In this document: positions 15,532 to 23,512 of the stretch, piece by piece
Layout of the letters: every line of letters begins with the position of its first letter
Numbering within the stretch: position 1 is the stretch's first letter
Assembly (NCBI GenBank): GCA_964357385.1
Contig: CAYHKW010000002.1
Coordinates: 1-32,403 of the forward strand
DNA length: 32,403 bases
Source of the DNA: JAHFJA01 sp964357385
GTDB lineage: Bacteria > Patescibacteriota > Patescibacteriia > JACQRZ01
Direction of reading: 5' to 3'
The notes under the pieces: generated by a model
Told to the model about the DNA's origin: nothing
What the model saw: only the letters and a program-made list of their open reading frames with translations
Database searches by the model: none
Program-made: the position numbers and the translations under genes

Positions 15532-16218
15532 TTATATTCTTTTTAAATACACTACGCCTCCTTCGCTCGTTTCCGCTTTCAAAACAAAGTTAAATCTGTC
15601 GAGTGCCATACACAATGCAAAATCCTCTTCGGGGTGCGAATCTCTAGCCGGATCAAAAAAGTGATTTGCATATCCTTCTTTTTTCAAATGATCGACGATT
15701 GCCTCAAAATCATTCGACTCCCCTAACAGTATATTTTTAATATATCTGGCGCATACCGCATCTTCATCAGCAATGTGTTCATTTGCACTACCCGTACACA
15801 CCAACGAGACAGTGTTTGGGTTTCGTGATTGGATATAACGAATAATGGCGCCAGCATTTACAAATGCTCCGGTAATAATTTCCTCAGTACTGTGTGCGCT
15901 GACGACTCCCTTAGTCCCAGCACTGGTGGTAAAAATTATTGTCTTGCCCGTGAGGTCAACGCCGCTCAACTTCCATGGCGAATTACCAAACTGCGCTCCG
16001 GGAATAATATGCCCACCCCGCTCCCCTACCAATATAAACTCGGGGTGCTTTTCTTTTAGATCATATGCCGATTGCTTGTCGCCGGTTACGATAATTCGCT
16101 CAGCTCCCTGTTCACTCATATAGCACGCAGTCGAAAAGGCGCGGAACACATCAATCACCACAGTAAGTCCTGTAGCTTGTTGTGCGCCTTCCTTTCTTTG
16201 GAGGATGTTGACGGTCAT
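15532..16218 (-). CDS. ComB-like 2-phosphosulfolactate phosphatase family protein
   Basis: 228 aa. Family motifs: VVIDVFRAFSTAC near the N-terminus, LVGERGG, FGNSPWKL, TTSAGTKGVV and EDAVCARYIKNIL. Founder ComB removes phosphate from 2-phosphosulfolactate in coenzyme M synthesis, but bacterial homologues are widespread without that pathway and their substrate is unknown. No other coenzyme M genes are near. Its ATG overlaps the mazG-like stop (ATGA, 16215-16218), which implies translational coupling. Confidence 0.85.
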   Translation of the reverse strand: MTVNILQRKEGAQQATGLTVVIDVFRAFSTACYMSEQGAERIIVTGDKQSAYDLKEKHPEFILVGERGGHIIPGAQFGNSPWKLSGVDLTGKTIIFTTSAGTKGVVSAHSTEEIITGAFVNAGAIIRYIQSRNPNTVSLVCTGSANEHIADEDAVCARYIKNILLGESNDFEAIVDHLKKEGYANHFFDPARDSHPEEDFALCMALDRFNFVLKAETSEGGVVYLKRI

Positions 16219-16598
16219 AGACCCTGTTTCCTATACTCCCTTTTTATGCGCCAGTACTCGTCTTCAGTGCCGGGCTCTTGCTGGGTATTTCTCATCAGTT
16301 CGGCGGGGTATTTTTTCTGAACGTAAGCAAGTTTATCGCGCATTATCATTTCAGTGTCGAGTTCCAACAGTACTGACATTTCAATGCAATACAGCAGCAC
16401 ATCAGCAAGTTCTTTTTTAATTGCTTCAACTTTTTCTTGATCACCCCTCACTTCCTCAAGTGCGCGATTTTCCCATTGGAATAATTCCAATAATTCCGCG
16501 CCTTCAATCATTATCGACTTTGCCAAATCTGATGGGCGTAAATTGTGCCAATTTCTTTCTTTAAGATGATTATAAATATCTGCTTCAAGTTGTTTCAT
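16215..16598 (-). CDS. MazG-like NTP pyrophosphohydrolase
   Basis: 127 aa, single-domain all-alpha NTP-PPase of the MazG/dCTPase (RS21-C6) group. The metal-binding helices carry EGAELLELFQW (32-42) and ELADVLLYCIEM (63-74), giving the E-x2-E and E-x2-D motif. Such proteins hydrolyse non-canonical or excess dNTPs. Starts 2 bp after the DUF1653 gene and overlaps the comB-like gene by 4 bp. Confidence 0.9.
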   Translation of the reverse strand: MKQLEADIYNHLKERNWHNLRPSDLAKSIMIEGAELLELFQWENRALEEVRGDQEKVEAIKKELADVLLYCIEMSVLLELDTEMIMRDKLAYVQKKYPAELMRNTQQEPGTEDEYWRIKREYRKQGL

Positions 16599-16600
16599 AT

Positions 16601-16843
16601 CTATTTGATAAAAGTAAACCGAGGCATCTCTTTTCCATCAACAGTTATGGTCTCTAAAAACATTGCTAATGGCCTTACCCACATCGTGTTTGCACCTTGC
16701 CCTTTCACTGGATCAGGATGATTATATACTACCATTTCTTCCAGTGTTTCACTGTGAAGTGCTACGCCAATCACCTCAACCATCGTACCTTTATAGTGTC
16801 GATATGTTCCGAATTTAAAATTGGTATTGAAAGGAAGGGTCAT
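16601..16843 (-). CDS. DUF1653 family protein
   Basis: 80 aa. The family pattern FKFGTYRHYKGTMVEVIGVALHSETLEEMVVYNHP and, at the end, MWVRPLAMFLETI is clear. Function unknown; typically a small beta-barrel-like domain. The ATG overlaps the hicA-like stop by 4 bp (ATGA), and mazG starts 2 bp after its stop. Confidence 0.88.
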   Translation of the reverse strand: MTLPFNTNFKFGTYRHYKGTMVEVIGVALHSETLEEMVVYNHPDPVKGQGANTMWVRPLAMFLETITVDGKEMPRFTFIK

Positions 16844-17064
16844 AGCGATGTTTCATAAAATTCACCCTCACTTAAATTTGCCTGTCGTAAAATTGAACGA
16901 AATGTGCCATATGGTACATCTTTCCCATGGATCGGGACCATCACCGTCAAAGTAGGATTTCCCACTTTTCGGTATTTTGAATGCGACCCACTTTGAGAGA
17001 CAAAAAAGAAGCCCCTACTCTCAAGGACTTTCAAAATCAAACGAAGAACGACAGGGCTAGGCAT
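16840..17064 (-). CDS. hicA: HicA-like mRNA interferase toxin
   Basis: 74 aa, the length of HicA toxins. Double-stranded-RNA-binding-like fold with the catalytic-type His in SQSGSHSKYRK (25-35) and the typical tail TVMVPIHGKDVPYGTFRSILRQANLS. In the HicA family this His is needed to cleave mRNA. It overlaps the upstream hicB-like gene by 8 bp (17057-17064). Whether the pair acts as a toxin-antitoxin here or only as the lead of a larger operon is not decided by sequence. Confidence 0.88.
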   Translation of the reverse strand: MPSPVVLRLILKVLESRGFFFVSQSGSHSKYRKVGNPTLTVMVPIHGKDVPYGTFRSILRQANLSEGEFYETSL

Positions 17065-17275
17065 GTTGGAGTGTTATGGAAGTGAGTACTGGATTTTGGA
17101 TCTCGCTTTTCTGAGGAAAAGGCTGATCTTGGAAATACAATTCAAGTGCTTCTTGAAGCATCTTCAAAGCCTCTTTTTTCGTTTTTCCAAAACTTGATAC
17201 GTCAACATCCAAACACTGTGAAACATAGTGTTTTCCTTCTTTCCAAACCACTGTTTGTAGGTCAATTGTTTTCAT
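17057..17275 (-). CDS. hicB: HicB-like antitoxin
   Basis: 72 aa. Matches the partial RNase H-like fold of HicB: VVWKEGKHYVSQCLDVDVSSFGKTKKEALKMLQEALELYF. No C-terminal DNA-binding (HTH or RHH) domain is present, unlike longer HicB proteins. It is upstream of hicA, whereas in the classical order hicA comes first. A promoter (17301-17329) precedes it; a short inverted repeat TATCA...TGATA near 17283-17300 between -10 and ATG might be a binding site. Confidence 0.85.
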   Translation of the reverse strand: MKTIDLQTVVWKEGKHYVSQCLDVDVSSFGKTKKEALKMLQEALELYFQDQPFPQKSEIQNPVLTSITLQHA

Positions 17276-17300
17276 ACTGCAATTATCATTTTACGCTGAT

Positions 17301-17329
17301 AGTATATATCTGAGAAGCGAGAGCGTCAA
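17301..17329 (-). promoter_or_regulatory. Promoter of the hicBA-led eight-gene operon
   Basis: Minus strand: TTGACG (17324-17329), 17 bp, TATACT (17301-17306). The start point would be near 17294, about 19 nt before the hicB ATG. Confidence 0.75.
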
Positions 17330-17354
17330 CTATATTCAAAGTAGCTAGTACACT

Positions 17355-17903
17355 CTATCGAGTTTGCCAAAGGATGAAATCTATCCTTTTTATATCGGTA
17401 ATATCTACTGTACCAATTTTCTCATCAAAAATCTTAATCATACGTTTTGCTTCCTCAGTACCTAAAAAATCTGAATACCAAGACACAATCTCATTATACA
17501 TTTTAACTATTTCTTTAAATCTTATATCTCTCGCGAGTTGAGAACGAGGTGCTTTCAGATTCAAGCGTGCGAGAACCTCTGAATCCCAAATTGGAAAGTT
17601 TGGATTTATGGTGGCTACAATCTTACTAGAAAAAGATGCTTCGAGAGGATGAAATTTTTGTTCGAAAAAACCTAGCGTTTGTTCGAAGGAGATTTCTTTA
17701 TTTTTATTATCTTCAAGATACTGGTACAGCGCTTCGTAAAATTCTTTCGACTTTTTCATGATTCTATAGAACCCATTAAATTTTCTTTGGAATTCTTCGT
17801 TTTTTTGAACGTTTGAAGTCCTCACTAAATCCATTATGTATAAATATTGTTGCACTCCTATCTTGATCTGTTCCCAATTTGTATTGTCTAAATCAAAAAT
17901 CAT
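17355..17903 (-). CDS. Conserved hypothetical protein, OGG-like motif
   Basis: 182 aa, mostly helical. Not firmly recognised. The segment ASFSSKIVATINPNFPIWDSEVLARLN (about 94-120) resembles the SF-x-SK...P-x-x-P-IYDS pattern of a group of poorly characterised proteins related to 8-oxoguanine DNA glycosylase-like (OGG-like) families, but no Lys/Asp glycosylase pair can be assigned with certainty. No Shine-Dalgarno is visible. It lies 35 bp downstream of the tRNA-Ser gene on the same strand, so it may be cotranscribed with rmuC and the tRNA, and 79 bp upstream of the hicB ATG. Confidence 0.7.
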   Translation of the reverse strand: MIFDLDNTNWEQIKIGVQQYLYIMDLVRTSNVQKNEEFQRKFNGFYRIMKKSKEFYEALYQYLEDNKNKEISFEQTLGFFEQKFHPLEASFSSKIVATINPNFPIWDSEVLARLNLKAPRSQLARDIRFKEIVKMYNEIVSWYSDFLGTEEAKRMIKIFDEKIGTVDITDIKRIDFILWQTR

Positions 17904-17938
17904 GATATAAAAATTTCATAACTTTTTTTAAAAACTCC

Positions 17939-18026
17939 TGGCGGAGGGCGAGGGATTCGAACCCTCGGTACCTTTCGGTACGCCGCCTTTCCAAGACGGT
18001 GCACTAGACCGCTATGCGAGCCCTCC
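17939..18026 (-). tRNA. tRNA-Ser (anticodon GGA)
   Basis: Class II tRNA of 88 nt including an encoded CCA (17939-17941). Acceptor arms GGAGGGC (5') and GCCCTCC (3') pair fully, discriminator G, anticodon loop TTGGAAA in a five-pair stem (CCGTC/GGCGG), long variable arm GTACC-GAAA-GGTAC and T-loop TTCGAAT. It begins 9 bp after the rmuC stop on the same strand with no promoter in between, so it is probably processed out of a longer rmuC transcript. Confidence 0.96.
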
Positions 18027-18035
18027 GTGTATTTA

Positions 18036-19169
18036 CTACTCAAGAACCTTAACTTCAACTGGCTCCGGCAATACATCCTCTCTCCTGATCTGATCCATAA
18101 TTTTGTTCAGCTGTCGATCACGGGTTCCTGAGAGTGTTTCAAACTGTTTTACCGTCGAAGACAGTCTATCCCCCAGCGTATCCATAGCCTCGCCGAACTT
18201 CCCATACTCTACCTCAAACTTTTGTATCAGTCCAATGACATGATGAAGGTTTTCCTGATAACGAAAATTGGTGTATGCCTGCTTTACCATCCTCAAGATC
18301 GCCGTAAAGCTAAACGGCCCAGCCATGACCACCTTTTTTGCCATTGCCTCCTCCCACAATTCATTGCACTGGTCATAAATAAAGCTGAAAATCATCTCGT
18401 TGGGGATGAACAATATTACAAAATCAACCGTTTTTTCTTCTGGATTGATATAATCTCTCGTCGTAACCTGTTTAATCTTTGCTTTCACGTCTTGGCTGAA
18501 TTGTTTCAAATGCTCTTTTTTCTCCTGATCTGTCGTGGCGCTGCTGGCCTTCAACAAAGAAGCATAGGGAAATTTCACATCAATATTGATCTTCGTCTTA
18601 TCAGGCATGAAGACGGTAAAATCAGGTCGCGTATCAACATGCTCCTGCTGTTTATTCACGACATAATCCTGCCCTACGACAAACCCCGCCATCTTAAGAA
18701 GGTTTTCTGCAATCTGCTCGCCAAACTGTCCTCGCAGCTGGTTATTCGAAAGAATGTTTTTAAGGTCATCAGTGCTTCCCTTAAGATCTGAGGTAGCTTT
18801 TTGTTGTTGTTCCAATTCCTGCTTGAGTGCAGAAAACGATGCGACATGCTGCGCATCAAATTGCGAAAGTCGCTGCTGCTGCTGGACAATATCTTTACGC
18901 AATTCGCTGATCATTTTTTCGATCCCATCCTTCTTATGATCAAGGTCGGTTCGCGCGGCCGTCTGCTCTGCTCGAAAACTTTCTTTTGCTAATGAAAAAA
19001 AATCCTCCTGTGCTCCACCAATTGCTTCTTGGGTAACCCAAGTAAGGTGACCACGAAGATCCCAAGATGCCGTATTAGCATCAACAGAAGGGCCAGTACG
19101 ACGGAGTATGAGAAATACAACCATCGCACCGATTGCAATACCAATAATAATAGGGATAACCATTTCCAT
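18036..19169 (-). CDS. rmuC: RmuC-family protein
   Basis: 377 aa from the ATG at 19169 (a second ATG is two codons on). One N-terminal membrane segment (MVIPIIIGIAIGAMVVFLIL), a coiled coil rich in Gln and Lys through about residue 150, then the RmuC nuclease-like domain: NNQLRGQFGEQIAENLLKMAGF, RPDFTVFMPDKTKINIDVKFP, FVILFIPNEMIFSFIYD and LRMVKQAYTNFRYQ. RmuC limits rearrangements between inverted repeats in E. coli. The frame is open upstream to 19304 but that part overlaps the divergent ATPase gene. A promoter at 19209-19237 fits the chosen start. Confidence 0.93.
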   Translation of the reverse strand: MEMVIPIIIGIAIGAMVVFLILRRTGPSVDANTASWDLRGHLTWVTQEAIGGAQEDFFSLAKESFRAEQTAARTDLDHKKDGIEKMISELRKDIVQQQQRLSQFDAQHVASFSALKQELEQQQKATSDLKGSTDDLKNILSNNQLRGQFGEQIAENLLKMAGFVVGQDYVVNKQQEHVDTRPDFTVFMPDKTKINIDVKFPYASLLKASSATTDQEKKEHLKQFSQDVKAKIKQVTTRDYINPEEKTVDFVILFIPNEMIFSFIYDQCNELWEEAMAKKVVMAGPFSFTAILRMVKQAYTNFRYQENLHHVIGLIQKFEVEYGKFGEAMDTLGDRLSSTVKQFETLSGTRDRQLNKIMDQIRREDVLPEPVEVKVLE

Positions 19170-19173
19170 AACA

Positions 19174-19202
19174 TTGAGATAGAAAGAAAACTTTGATAGA
19201 AT
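19174..19202 (+). promoter_or_regulatory. Promoter of the P-type ATPase-dedA operon
   Basis: TTGAGA (19174-19179), 17 bp, TAGAAT (19197-19202). The start point near 19209 is downstream of the TTG at 19193 but upstream of the ATG at 19244, which decides the start. Confidence 0.6.
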
Positions 19203-19208
19203 TACCCT

Positions 19209-19237
19209 ATCATAGTTGGTACGAAACATACAATGAA
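19209..19237 (-). promoter_or_regulatory. Probable promoter of rmuC (and tRNA-Ser)
   Basis: Minus strand: TTCATT (19232-19237), 17 bp, TATGAT (19209-19214). It lies immediately beyond the plus-strand ATPase promoter, giving two divergent start points that overlap. Confidence 0.45.
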
Positions 19238-19243
19238 TTCCCC

Positions 19244-21937
19244 ATGCATTCTCGTCCTTGGCACACCCTCTCACTGCGCGCCTGCGCAGACGAACTAAAA
19301 ACAAATACCCGCACGGGCCTCACCGCTGCCCAGGCGTCTTCACGACTAAAAAAATATGGTCCCAATGAATTGCCCACAGCAAAAAAAGATAGCCTTTTGC
19401 TGATCATCTCCCGCCAATTCAAAAGCCCGCTCGTCTACTTGCTCATAGGTGCTGCAATCATTGCGTATTTCACTGGTCATCATATTGATGCAACATTTGT
19501 TGTTGTCGTATTGGTATTTAATACAATAGTAGGCAGTATCCAGGAGGGAAGGGCAAGTAACGCCCTTGCGACCTTAACTCGCTTTGTTAAAACGCAATCA
19601 ACCGTACTTCGAAATGGCAACGAAATCATTATTCCTGACTTTGAATTAGTACCAGGCGACATCGTATTGCTCAAAGAAGGAGAAAAAGTAGGTGCCGATA
19701 TTCGCATTTTTCATGCAGAAAGTGTACGCATTGACCAAAGCTCTCTTACGGGGGAATCTATTCCCGTTGTAAAATCATTGCAAACATTACGGGGTAAAAA
19801 CATCCCCTATCCCGACCAATCGAATATGGTTTTTAAGGGTACCTTGGTTGTTGCCGGCAATGCACGAGGTATTGTGGTTGAAACGGGTATTCATACCGCT
19901 ATTGGGAATATTGGTCAGACACTTGCCCATATTGAGCGTGAAATCCCCCTTCAAACAAAACTGCGTAAACTCTCATTGGGTATCTTGATGGTCACCGCCG
20001 GAATAAGTGTTGCGGTAATCACCCTAGGATTGGTGAGGGGTATGCCTCTGTCAGAAATACTTCTCGTGGCAATTTCGCTGTCAGTATCCGTTATCCCTGA
20101 GGGCTTGCCGGTGGTCTTGACTATAGTTTTGGCATCGGGAGTACGACGAATGGCAAAACGCAACGCTCTTATAAAACGACTTCAGGCGGTGGAAAGTTTA
20201 GGTCAAGCAGATGTCATTGCGGTAGACAAAACAGGCACCATCACAAAAAACCAACTCGTCATTCGCAGTATTTTCACTGAAGGCGCATTGTTTCGCGTAA
20301 CCGGTGATGGATATAATCCCCAAGGGGAAGTCATTCCCCTTAATCACCGTGCACCCTATGAGGCCGTTGATCGAATATTATCCTTTGGTGCCGCCTCTTC
20401 AAATGCACATATCATGATAGATGAATCAACACAGCAATGGAAAATAAGCGGTGATCCCACCGAAGCAGCGCTCATCGTTGCTGCACACAAACGCCCCCTT
20501 GAACATATACAACAACACTATCCCCGCATCAGCGAACTCCCCTTTGATTACCGAACACGCATGAGGGTAACCTTTCATGGGCATGCAAAAAAAATAATAG
20601 GAATCGTTTCTGGTGCACCCGAGGCAATTCTTGAACGCACCACCCATATTCAAATCAAGGGCTCAAAACACCGTATGACTCTTGAACAACGTCGTGCTAT
20701 TGAGCAACAGATCCACACCTCCATCTCAAAAGGTCTGCGTGTTATCGCATTAGCTACGATTGAATACACAAAACAATCACCATTACCCGTCGGACACGCC
20801 GATATTTCTGATCTCACCTTTGAGGGATTCTTTGCTATGGAAGACACGCTACGCGAAGGGGTAAAAGATGCCGTACAACAAGCCCTTCGTGCCGGAATTC
20901 GCGTTGTGATGATTACCGGCGACCATGCATTGACCGCCCAAGCAATCGCTCGCGAAGCAGGGATTTTTTCCTCATCACACAAAGTCCTTACGGGTGTCGA
21001 TATTGAACGCTTTTCCTCTCATGAACTAAAAGAAGCGCTTGCCACGGCTACGGTGATCGCGCGCGTACTTCCTGAACAAAAAATGCGTATCATTCAAGGA
21101 TTTCACAGTCGTGGTGAAATTGTTGCGATGACTGGTGATGGAGTAAACGACGCTCCCGCACTTGCAGCCGCTGACTTGGGTGTTGCTATGGGAATCATTG
21201 GAAGCGATGTAGCCAAAGAAGCTGCCGACATTATCCTTGTTGATGATAATTTCAAAAGTATTGTGTCGGCGGTACGAGAAGGTCGGACAATGTATCTCAC
21301 GATCCAACGCGTAATTCTGTATCTCTTTTCTACCAGTGCCGGTGAAGTGATGACATTACTAGGCGCCCTCTCAGTCGGCCTGCCCCTCCCCCTCTTTGCA
21401 TCTCAAATATTATGGCTTAATCTTGTTACCGACGGCTTTCTCGATGTCGCGCTTGCACGCGAGCCATCTCACAACAAGGAGGTACCCGCCAAACGCCCTC
21501 GTTCAGAATTTTTATTTATTGGCAAACAGGCAGTGTGGCGAGTAGTGTTAATGGCTGCTGTCATGAGTATCGGTACTCTCATTCTTTATACTCAACACTT
21601 AACTGATGACCTGGCCAAAGCTTCGACGCTTATTATGACCACCCTTGCGATATTCCAATGGGCAAACGCATGGAATTGCCGTTCAAGTACCCGATCGATC
21701 TTTGTTCTTAATCCGTTCAAAAATACATGGCTCATTGGCGCCACGATGATTGTTATTGCGCTTCAGCTCTTTGCTGTGTATAGTCCTTTTATGAACCGTA
21801 TTCTTCACACCACCCCTCTTACGCCGCAAGAATGGCTCACCGCCGCACTTGTCGGTGTTTCAATCATTGTCGTTGAAGAAATACGAAAAATAGCAACCGC
21901 AGTATGGAAACGACATAACCCCCCTTCCCATGTTTGA
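19244..21937 (+). CDS. P-type ATPase, Ca2+-type cation transporter (type II)
   Basis: 897 aa from the ATG at 19244. Opens with the cation-ATPase N-terminal domain (PWHTLSLRACADELKTNTRTGLTAAQ). Actuator TGES at 169-172, M4 motif PEGLP at 285-289 (cation site), phosphorylated Asp D328 in DKTGTIT, KISGDPTEAAL in the nucleotide domain, and hinge TGDGVNDAP from 630. Six C-terminal membrane helices follow. PEGLP in M4 and the overall form suggest a SERCA/PMR1-like Ca2+ (or Mn2+) exporter; a Na+/K+-type or other divalent cation cannot be excluded. An in-frame TTG at 19193 is rejected because it precedes the mapped promoter's start point. Overlaps dedA by 8 bp. Confidence 0.95.
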   Translation: MHSRPWHTLSLRACADELKTNTRTGLTAAQASSRLKKYGPNELPTAKKDSLLLIISRQFKSPLVYLLIGAAIIAYFTGHHIDATFVVVVLVFNTIVGSIQEGRASNALATLTRFVKTQSTVLRNGNEIIIPDFELVPGDIVLLKEGEKVGADIRIFHAESVRIDQSSLTGESIPVVKSLQTLRGKNIPYPDQSNMVFKGTLVVAGNARGIVVETGIHTAIGNIGQTLAHIEREIPLQTKLRKLSLGILMVTAGISVAVITLGLVRGMPLSEILLVAISLSVSVIPEGLPVVLTIVLASGVRRMAKRNALIKRLQAVESLGQADVIAVDKTGTITKNQLVIRSIFTEGALFRVTGDGYNPQGEVIPLNHRAPYEAVDRILSFGAASSNAHIMIDESTQQWKISGDPTEAALIVAAHKRPLEHIQQHYPRISELPFDYRTRMRVTFHGHAKKIIGIVSGAPEAILERTTHIQIKGSKHRMTLEQRRAIEQQIHTSISKGLRVIALATIEYTKQSPLPVGHADISDLTFEGFFAMEDTLREGVKDAVQQALRAGIRVVMITGDHALTAQAIAREAGIFSSSHKVLTGVDIERFSSHELKEALATATVIARVLPEQKMRIIQGFHSRGEIVAMTGDGVNDAPALAAADLGVAMGIIGSDVAKEAADIILVDDNFKSIVSAVREGRTMYLTIQRVILYLFSTSAGEVMTLLGALSVGLPLPLFASQILWLNLVTDGFLDVALAREPSHNKEVPAKRPRSEFLFIGKQAVWRVVLMAAVMSIGTLILYTQHLTDDLAKASTLIMTTLAIFQWANAWNCRSSTRSIFVLNPFKNTWLIGATMIVIALQLFAVYSPFMNRILHTTPLTPQEWLTAALVGVSIIVVEEIRKIATAVWKRHNPPSHV

Positions 21938-22556
21938 TATCATTGATCTTCTTAAAAGTTTTGGATATATTGCCCTGCTGTTTATTACCTTTGCTGAATC
22001 AGGTATATTCATCGGTTTTTTCCTTCCCGGTGATAGTTTGTTATTTAGCGCAGGATTTCTTGCCTCTCAAGGTCATTTGAATATTATATGGGTGCTCGTT
22101 CTTTCCTTTATTGGTGCCGTTGCAGGCGATAGCGTTGGATATACCTTTGGGCGTCAGGTGGGACCACGGCTCTTTCGTAAAAAGGACTCGATACTCTTCC
22201 ACAAAGACCACCTAAAGCGTGCACAGGCGTTCTATGAGAAACATGGGGGGAAAACAATCATCCTCGCGCGCTTCCTGCCCTTTATACGTACATTTGCCCC
22301 TATTGTAGCGGGGATTGGCTCAATGAAATATTCTCAATTTGCATTTTACAATGTCCTTGGAGGATTCTTGTGGGCGGTCGGCCTCTCTTTAGCAGGATAT
22401 TTTCTGGGAAGCCTGATTCCCAATATCGACCGATTCCTCATTCCTATTATCTTGCTCATTATTGCTCTTACTTCATTGCCAGGAATTATTCATGTCCTCG
22501 CTAATCCCACGACACGTACCGCAATCTGGAAATTTATAAAAAAAATACCACAGTAA
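21930..22556 (+). CDS. DedA family membrane protein
   Basis: 208 aa. DedA/SNARE-associated (VTT) domain: TFAESGIFIGFFLPGDSLLFSAGFLASQG, FIGAVAGDSVGYTFGRQVGPRLF, and the conserved arginines in RFLPFIRTFAPIVAGIGSM. DedA proteins act in envelope lipid homeostasis, probably as lipid flippases (undecaprenyl phosphate or phospholipid). The start overlaps the ATPase stop by 8 bp, so the two are coupled. The stop lies inside the hairpin of the opposing terminator. Confidence 0.95.
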   Translation: MFDIIDLLKSFGYIALLFITFAESGIFIGFFLPGDSLLFSAGFLASQGHLNIIWVLVLSFIGAVAGDSVGYTFGRQVGPRLFRKKDSILFHKDHLKRAQAFYEKHGGKTIILARFLPFIRTFAPIVAGIGSMKYSQFAFYNVLGGFLWAVGLSLAGYFLGSLIPNIDRFLIPIILLIIALTSLPGIIHVLANPTTRTAIWKFIKKIPQ

Positions 22557-22564
22557 TTGTGGTA
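22538..22564 (-). terminator. Rho-independent terminator of the 22570-23427 gene
   Basis: Hairpin TACCAC/GTGGTA (22546-22564, seven-base loop) followed on the minus strand by eight T (22538-22545). It also overlaps the dedA stop on the plus strand. Confidence 0.75.
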
Positions 22565-22569
22565 CGCCA

Positions 22570-23427
22570 TTAGGCAATCTTTTTTATATAGCGTATATTG
22601 CGCTCCAATGTTGCAATCGCTGCTTCTATTTTATCTGTAGTATCCAATTCTTTTGTGTAATTCTGTCTGATAGTCAGAATCGCATTTTCTGTTTCTCTGT
22701 ACACTAGTATATCAGAGTGGTTATCTTCGATAATGCTGATATGTATACAAGCCTCTGGATTCTCACCTCCATATACATATAAGCTAACATTTCCAAATTC
22801 AACACGTATCCTACACTGAGTTTCCTTTACCTCGTTAAAAAATGGGATTTTTGTGCTCTTCAACAGTTCAAACAATATCTTTTCTCCTTCTGAAAAGACA
22901 GTCGAAACGTAACTTACAATTTCCCGCCATTCCATCGCAAAGATATTATCATCGTTTGTTAGCAGCGGAGAAATAACCAATGTTGATGAAAGAGTATGTA
23001 TAAACCCCTCCTTCTCCTCCCCACTACAGGCTTCGAATGATATGACATATCTTCCGCTTGAGGCATCCGGATAACGAATATTAACCCCTTTTTCTTGGCG
23101 GGTATATACTGCCCTACTTACCATTTCCCCTAAAGTAATAGTTGCATACTCACTGTATAGTTCTTCACGTTCAGTAGCGGGGGTATCATCATAGCGACTA
23201 TCGTTATATGCTGCTGATAGTCCATCAGCCTCCTTTACTTGCAACAATTGCTCAGCAGTTACTAAACAGTAGCCGGGGTCATCATATTCATCTTTCAAAA
23301 AGCAGTATCCTTGTGCCAGCTTTTTAAGCAGCATGCCAATAATAGTTTTTTCAAACTCATCTTTTATCAACCGGTATTGATCAAATAGCTCACGGCCCTT
23401 CTTGCGCCGCTCATTTGCAGTAAACAT
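22570..23427 (-). CDS. Hypothetical cytosolic protein (285 aa)
   Basis: Not recognised. 285 aa with no membrane segment or signal peptide. The N-terminal 60 residues are helical and basic-rich (MFTANERRKKGRELFDQYRLIK), the rest is mixed alpha/beta and acidic, with runs such as DDTPATEREELYSEYATITLGEMV and a beta-rich C-terminal part. Cys residues do not form a metal pattern. The ATG has GAGGT eight bases upstream. It is monocistronic, with a strong promoter (23465-23493), a 21-bp inverted repeat over the -10 box, and its own terminator, so it is probably a regulated single gene. Confidence 0.8.
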   Translation of the reverse strand: MFTANERRKKGRELFDQYRLIKDEFEKTIIGMLLKKLAQGYCFLKDEYDDPGYCLVTAEQLLQVKEADGLSAAYNDSRYDDTPATEREELYSEYATITLGEMVSRAVYTRQEKGVNIRYPDASSGRYVISFEACSGEEKEGFIHTLSSTLVISPLLTNDDNIFAMEWREIVSYVSTVFSEGEKILFELLKSTKIPFFNEVKETQCRIRVEFGNVSLYVYGGENPEACIHISIIEDNHSDILVYRETENAILTIRQNYTKELDTTDKIEAAIATLERNIRYIKKIA

Positions 23428-23460
23428 TCTTTTTTACCTCATTTTTTGAAATAAACTGAT

Positions 23461-23481
23461 TGAGATACTACCATTATCTCA
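23461..23481. repeat. Perfect inverted repeat over the promoter (candidate operator)
   Basis: Arms TGAGATA (23461-23467) and TATCTCA (23475-23481) with a 7-nt centre. It covers the -10 element of the minus-strand promoter and lies 30 bp from the tRNA promoter. Confidence 0.5.
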
Positions 23482-23493
23482 CCCAGTTGTCAA
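23465..23493 (-). promoter_or_regulatory. Promoter of the 22570-23427 gene
   Basis: Minus strand: TTGACA (23488-23493), 17 bp, TAGTAT (23465-23470); near-consensus. A start point near 23458 leaves a leader of about 30 nt ending in GAGGT. Confidence 0.75.
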
Positions 23494-23512
23494 GGTCTCG
23501 TCACACAACCTC

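Noticed and set aside
15156..15593. 145-aa plus-strand open frame
   Set aside because: Antisense to the Nudix gene, with no family match.
17939..18026. Integration (att) site in the tRNA-Ser gene
   Set aside because: I saw no second copy of its 3' end in the window and no integrase gene.
18222..18791. 189-aa plus-strand open frame
   Set aside because: It lies wholly antisense to the clear rmuC coding region and resembles no family.
19193..19243. Upstream TTG start for the P-type ATPase
   Set aside because: The best promoter (19174-19202) starts transcription after this codon, and family similarity begins just after the ATG at 19244.
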